A stretch of 64,000 nucleotides of DNA from Icerya purchasi (lineage: Eukaryota; Arthropoda; Insecta; Hemiptera; Monophlebidae): positions 310,014,734 to 310,078,733 of the forward strand of contig CM077115.1 of the NCBI GenBank assembly GCA_039619475.1, read 5' to 3'. Below are positions 61,290-64,000 of the stretch, piece after piece. Position numbers and translations under genes: made by a program. The notes under the pieces are model-generated. The model saw only the letters and a list, made by a program, of their open reading frames with translations. It made no database searches and was not told the origin of the DNA. How positions within the stretch are numbered: the stretch's first letter is position 1; every line of letters starts with the position of its first letter.

Positions 61290-62369
61290 AACAACCAACC
61301 TATCGGAGACAAAACAAAATACTTTATATATGCTGATGATCTGGCCATCACAGCTCAAAGAACATCTTTTGAAGAGGTAGAAAAGGATTTAACAGAAATG
61401 CTGGACACGTTGAAAGGTTACTACGAACAAAACTACCTTAAACCAAATCCACTGAAAACTCAAGTTACAGCGTTTTTGATTTGCGAAATCAGAATGCCAA
61501 GTGGAAACTAAAAATAAAATGGAATGGTGTACATTTGGAACACAGTGAACACCCTAAGTACCTTGGGGTAACGCTGGACTGATCACTGACATATAAAAGA
61601 CACTGTGAGAATACGAAAAATAAGATAAATTCAAGAAACGGGCTCTTACAAAAACTGATTAGGGAGCTACTTGGGGTGCAGATCCTCGAGTACTAAGAAT
61701 ATCAGCGCTAGCACTTTGTTACTTAGCTGGGGAATATGCTTGCTCAGTGTGGCGTAATTCAACACACGCTAAGAAGGTTAACGCGGTGCTCAATGAGACT
61801 AACAGGATAATTACAGGATGTTTAAAAGCAACACCAATACCAAAATTGTAAGTGTTGTGCGGAATTGCACCTCGAAATATAAGACGAGAGGTAGCAGCAA
61901 TGATAGAAAAATCTAAACAAGAAACAGGTTGTAGACACCCTTTATATGGATACGAGACGCCGATATACCGTCTAAAGTAAAAAAAAAAAGCTTCTTAAAG
62001 ACAACAAGCTCGCTCTCAGAAACGTCTGCGTCAGCAAGAATAAGGATGTGGAAAAGAGAAACAGAAAAAGAGCGCTTCGAAATATGGAAAGAACCGGTCG
62101 AAAATCTGCCTGCGGGAAGTGAATTACACCGGAGAACGTGGAAAACCTTAAATAGAATGCGGACAAGAACAGCAAGGGCGAAAAATAATTTGGAAAAATG
62201 GGGTATGTTAGAGAGCAATAAGTGTGACTGCGGAATCGAACAAGACTCGGATTATTTATTTACATGCCCCTTACTGCCAATTCAGTGCAAATTTGAGGAT
62301 ACGATGTCCAAAACTATACCTGAAAATGCGATCCAGGTTGTTGCTTACTGGGCGAAGAAAGAACTATGA
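61185..62369 (+). pseudogene. LINE reverse transcriptase, second palm part to the C-terminus
   Basis: NGLPQGSVLAPVLFNI (block 4) is followed by a (TA)n tract (about 61256-61287) that sits inside the codons of the next block. 'YFIYADDLAI' (61325-61350, YADD catalytic box) comes next, then 'KYLGVTLD'. The end, open from 62046 to 62369, has RMRTRTARAKNNLEKWG, then CDCGIEQ and TCPLLP, the C-x-C...C gag-knuckle-like end found in many jockey-type RTs. Confidence 0.85.
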
Positions 62370-62504
62370 TGCTGACCGATACGATAAGAAGAAGAAGAAG
62401 AATGGGAACAATCGTTAAAATTTACTATTGCCAGGTGATTTAACGCCAACGTGTTTTTACATACGAAAGCAACAAAAAAAAAGAACAATTGTAATTTCCT
62501 TCTT

Positions 62505-62570
62505 TAATATGTATTCTTCTTCTTATTTACGCCGTCTCCGGTCGGAGTTTGACGATCGATAATGCCATTT
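62505..62570 (-). repeat. 3' tail of another LINE or SINE copy
   Basis: On the minus strand ACTCCGACCGGAGACGGCG is followed by TAAATAAG and AAGAAGAAT, again an (AAG)-type tail. CCGGAG and CTCCGA form a short hairpin. Only the extreme end is recognisable. Confidence 0.4.
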
Positions 62571-62777
62571 CATTTTATCCATACTTGTCAGTAAATAAAT
62601 ATTTTCGTTTTAAAACTATAATTTTTGACTACGGCTATATTACTATATTAAAACATATTTTCTGATACTCCTCCTCAAAGAACCCATTATAATAAGTGTA
62701 CGTAACAAATGCCGAAGTATAATGTTGATGTTTCTTTTCATAAATCACGTAACTTATTTGTTTATTCATTTCTGTAG

Positions 62778-62852
62778 GTATTTGTAACGAATATCGAAAA
62801 AGTGCCAGTGAAAAAAAAAATCGAAATTACCGCTGGTGGTATGGCAGTGAAG
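62778..62852 (+). CDS. second internal exon of the unidentified gene
   Basis: Acceptor CATTTCTGTAG (to 62777), 25 codons (FVTNIEKVPVKKKIEITAGG within), donor GTAAAT at 62853. It is phase 0 on both sides, matching the donor of 55563-55799. Lysine-rich beta-like sequence. Support: clean splice sites, compatible phase and protein-like composition; no homology call possible. The next exon must lie beyond the window or in undetected sequence. Confidence 0.5.
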
Positions 62853-63343
62853 GTAAATGATTCGAAACGCTCCAGTTCATCATAATTTAATCGCGATAAC
62901 GAGCGTAGTAATTTGCGTATTTTGTAATATTGCAAACAGCTACCGAATTTCGGTTGAATAATCTTTTTCGGATTAAGTATGCACTGGAATTTACGACTGG
63001 AAAACTCCTCCACTGAAGGGAAATAAACTTTATTTTATGTATTAACTATATAATATGTTCCCTTAAAATTGAGAGCACCGTGTGCGAAGAAACATTAATT
63101 ACTTATTAAAAATATATCGTATCTGTTTTTTTAAGAGTTATTGTTGATTTGAGATTAAACATTAATGATTAACGTTGCAATAAAATTTCGTAGAAATCTT
63201 CAAATAAAAAACTGGTCGAAAAGGAAACTCTTTAATAGTTGAAACATTATTCTAAAATCTAGAGCCAGTGTTATTTTTCCTGTTCGTTGTTAGTTTTGTT
63301 AAATTCGTCGTTAACGATTATTCGACAACCGCGAACTCTTTGT
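62853..63343. other. presumed intron
   Basis: AT-rich, no feature recognised before the piggyBac-like end. Confidence 0.35.
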
Positions 63344-64000
63344 TTAACACTAGGACGGAAACTTTTTACTACCTGTAAGGACGGTCAAAATGCCGTATTT
63401 ATGTTCAGTTACTACTGCAATTTAAATCAGAAATAATGAAAGAACAGGAAAAAATCATTAATCGTTATTGAAATTGTATGTTTATTCATATAAATGTTCA
63501 TTAAGCTAATATTTACAAAAGATAAATACATATATTTATATTATAACGAAATATTGGATAAATTAATGCTTCATTGCAATGTAACATAAATATTTCGAAA
63601 ACTGAAAATTCCAAATAGAAAAATAATCTTTAGCACCTTATTACAAACAGCTAACACACACACCTAACCACACAGACACAAACACACACACACACAATGC
63701 GAGAGCGAGAAAATTTACATTATTGAACTATTTTATATGTATTTCAAATATATTTTTCTAAATTATTTTTCAAGTGAATTTTCAATTAGTAAATATAGTT
63801 TTATATGACATATTTATTCATTAATCCAACCTCAACATCTACTTCAAGTGTACATTTTCTCGGCATCTTTTTCTGCAAGTACACTTTTTACAGACAAAAC
63901 AGATATTCGATGACACATATTTTTGCATTCTGCTGAGACTTGACAATGTTTCCTCTTTTTGTTTGATTCCCGACATGCCCCTTTATCACTGTGTTACCGT
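63344..64000 (-). mobile_element. 3' end of a piggyBac-like transposon, continues past the window
   Basis: TTAA (63344-63347) is followed by CACTAGGACGGAAACTT, a typical piggyBac-like terminus. About 480 bp inward, on the minus strand, the cysteine-rich C-terminal domain of the transposase appears: 'NICFVCKKCTCRKRCRENV' then a stop near 63840. The rest of the transposase would lie beyond 64000. It belongs to a different subfamily from the relic at 7850, whose end differs after CACTA. Confidence 0.75.

Larger units (their letters stand above)
60075..62406 (+). mobile_element. LINE (RT-encoding), decayed, with (AAG)n tail
   Basis: Plus strand: RT fingers (60075-60323), palm (60348-60782), an unrelated insertion (about 60846-61180), palm end with the YADD box (about 61330), thumb (61540-61830), and a C-terminal part (62046-62369) with CDCGIEQDSDYLFTCPL. 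It ends at GCTGACCGATACGAT followed by (AAG)n at 62385-62402, a LINE tail made of short repeats instead of poly-A. Stops and frameshifts break it in several places. Confidence 0.85.

Overview
The window looks like AT-rich, intron-rich insect nuclear DNA. The evidence is a 13-exon gene with GT-AG introns of up to about 3.8 kb, many microsatellites, tRNA-derived SINE-like sequences, and decayed non-LTR, mariner, hAT, piggyBac and LTR-type transposons. The mobile-element mix fits Hemiptera, but that is an inference; the sequence does not fix the species. No operons, phage, CRISPR arrays or ordinary tRNA/rRNA genes were seen.

One host gene is well supported: a nicalin (NCLN) orthologue on the + strand, 12750-31568. 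Its 13 exons join in consistent phase to a 540-residue product. Nicalin is an ER-membrane glycoprotein with a catalytically dead M28 aminopeptidase-like lumenal domain and one C-terminal membrane anchor; it works with NOMO and TMEM147 in the BOS complex at the ER translocon. Intron 10 carries a mariner fragment and two non-LTR relics, intron 9 a 320-bp foldback, and intron 12 a SINE-like copy. A second + strand gene is suggested by exon-like segments at 55563-55799 and 62778-62852, perhaps starting at 40233. I do not recognise its product and it runs off the window.

Layout. 1-841: 3' end of a LINE with a terminal stem-loop and poly-A. 1991-6175: a decayed jockey-type LINE on the minus strand (gag with zinc knuckle, endonuclease, RT). 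7850-9880: piggyBac and hAT relics. 10271-11943: a non-coding element with 57-bp inverted termini. 12750-31568: nicalin. 33370-38206: a 4.8-kb unit with about 132-bp inverted termini and matching flanks, containing a decayed gypsy-type integrase and LTR-like material in a permuted order. 38.2-63.3 kb: the second gene's presumed introns, filled with a SINE, a two-headed transposon inside a duplicated repeat, LINE relics on both strands, a nearly full-length mariner, two small MITEs, a very young 215-bp tandem duplication, and a LINE split by an insertion and a (TA)n expansion. 63344-64000: the end of a piggyBac-like element that continues past the window.

The most unusual item is the 33370-38206 unit: DNA-transposon-like ends around retroviral-type integrase remains. 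It may be a Ginger-like element or a composite that captured a rearranged LTR retroelement. I cannot decide between these without copies from elsewhere in the genome.
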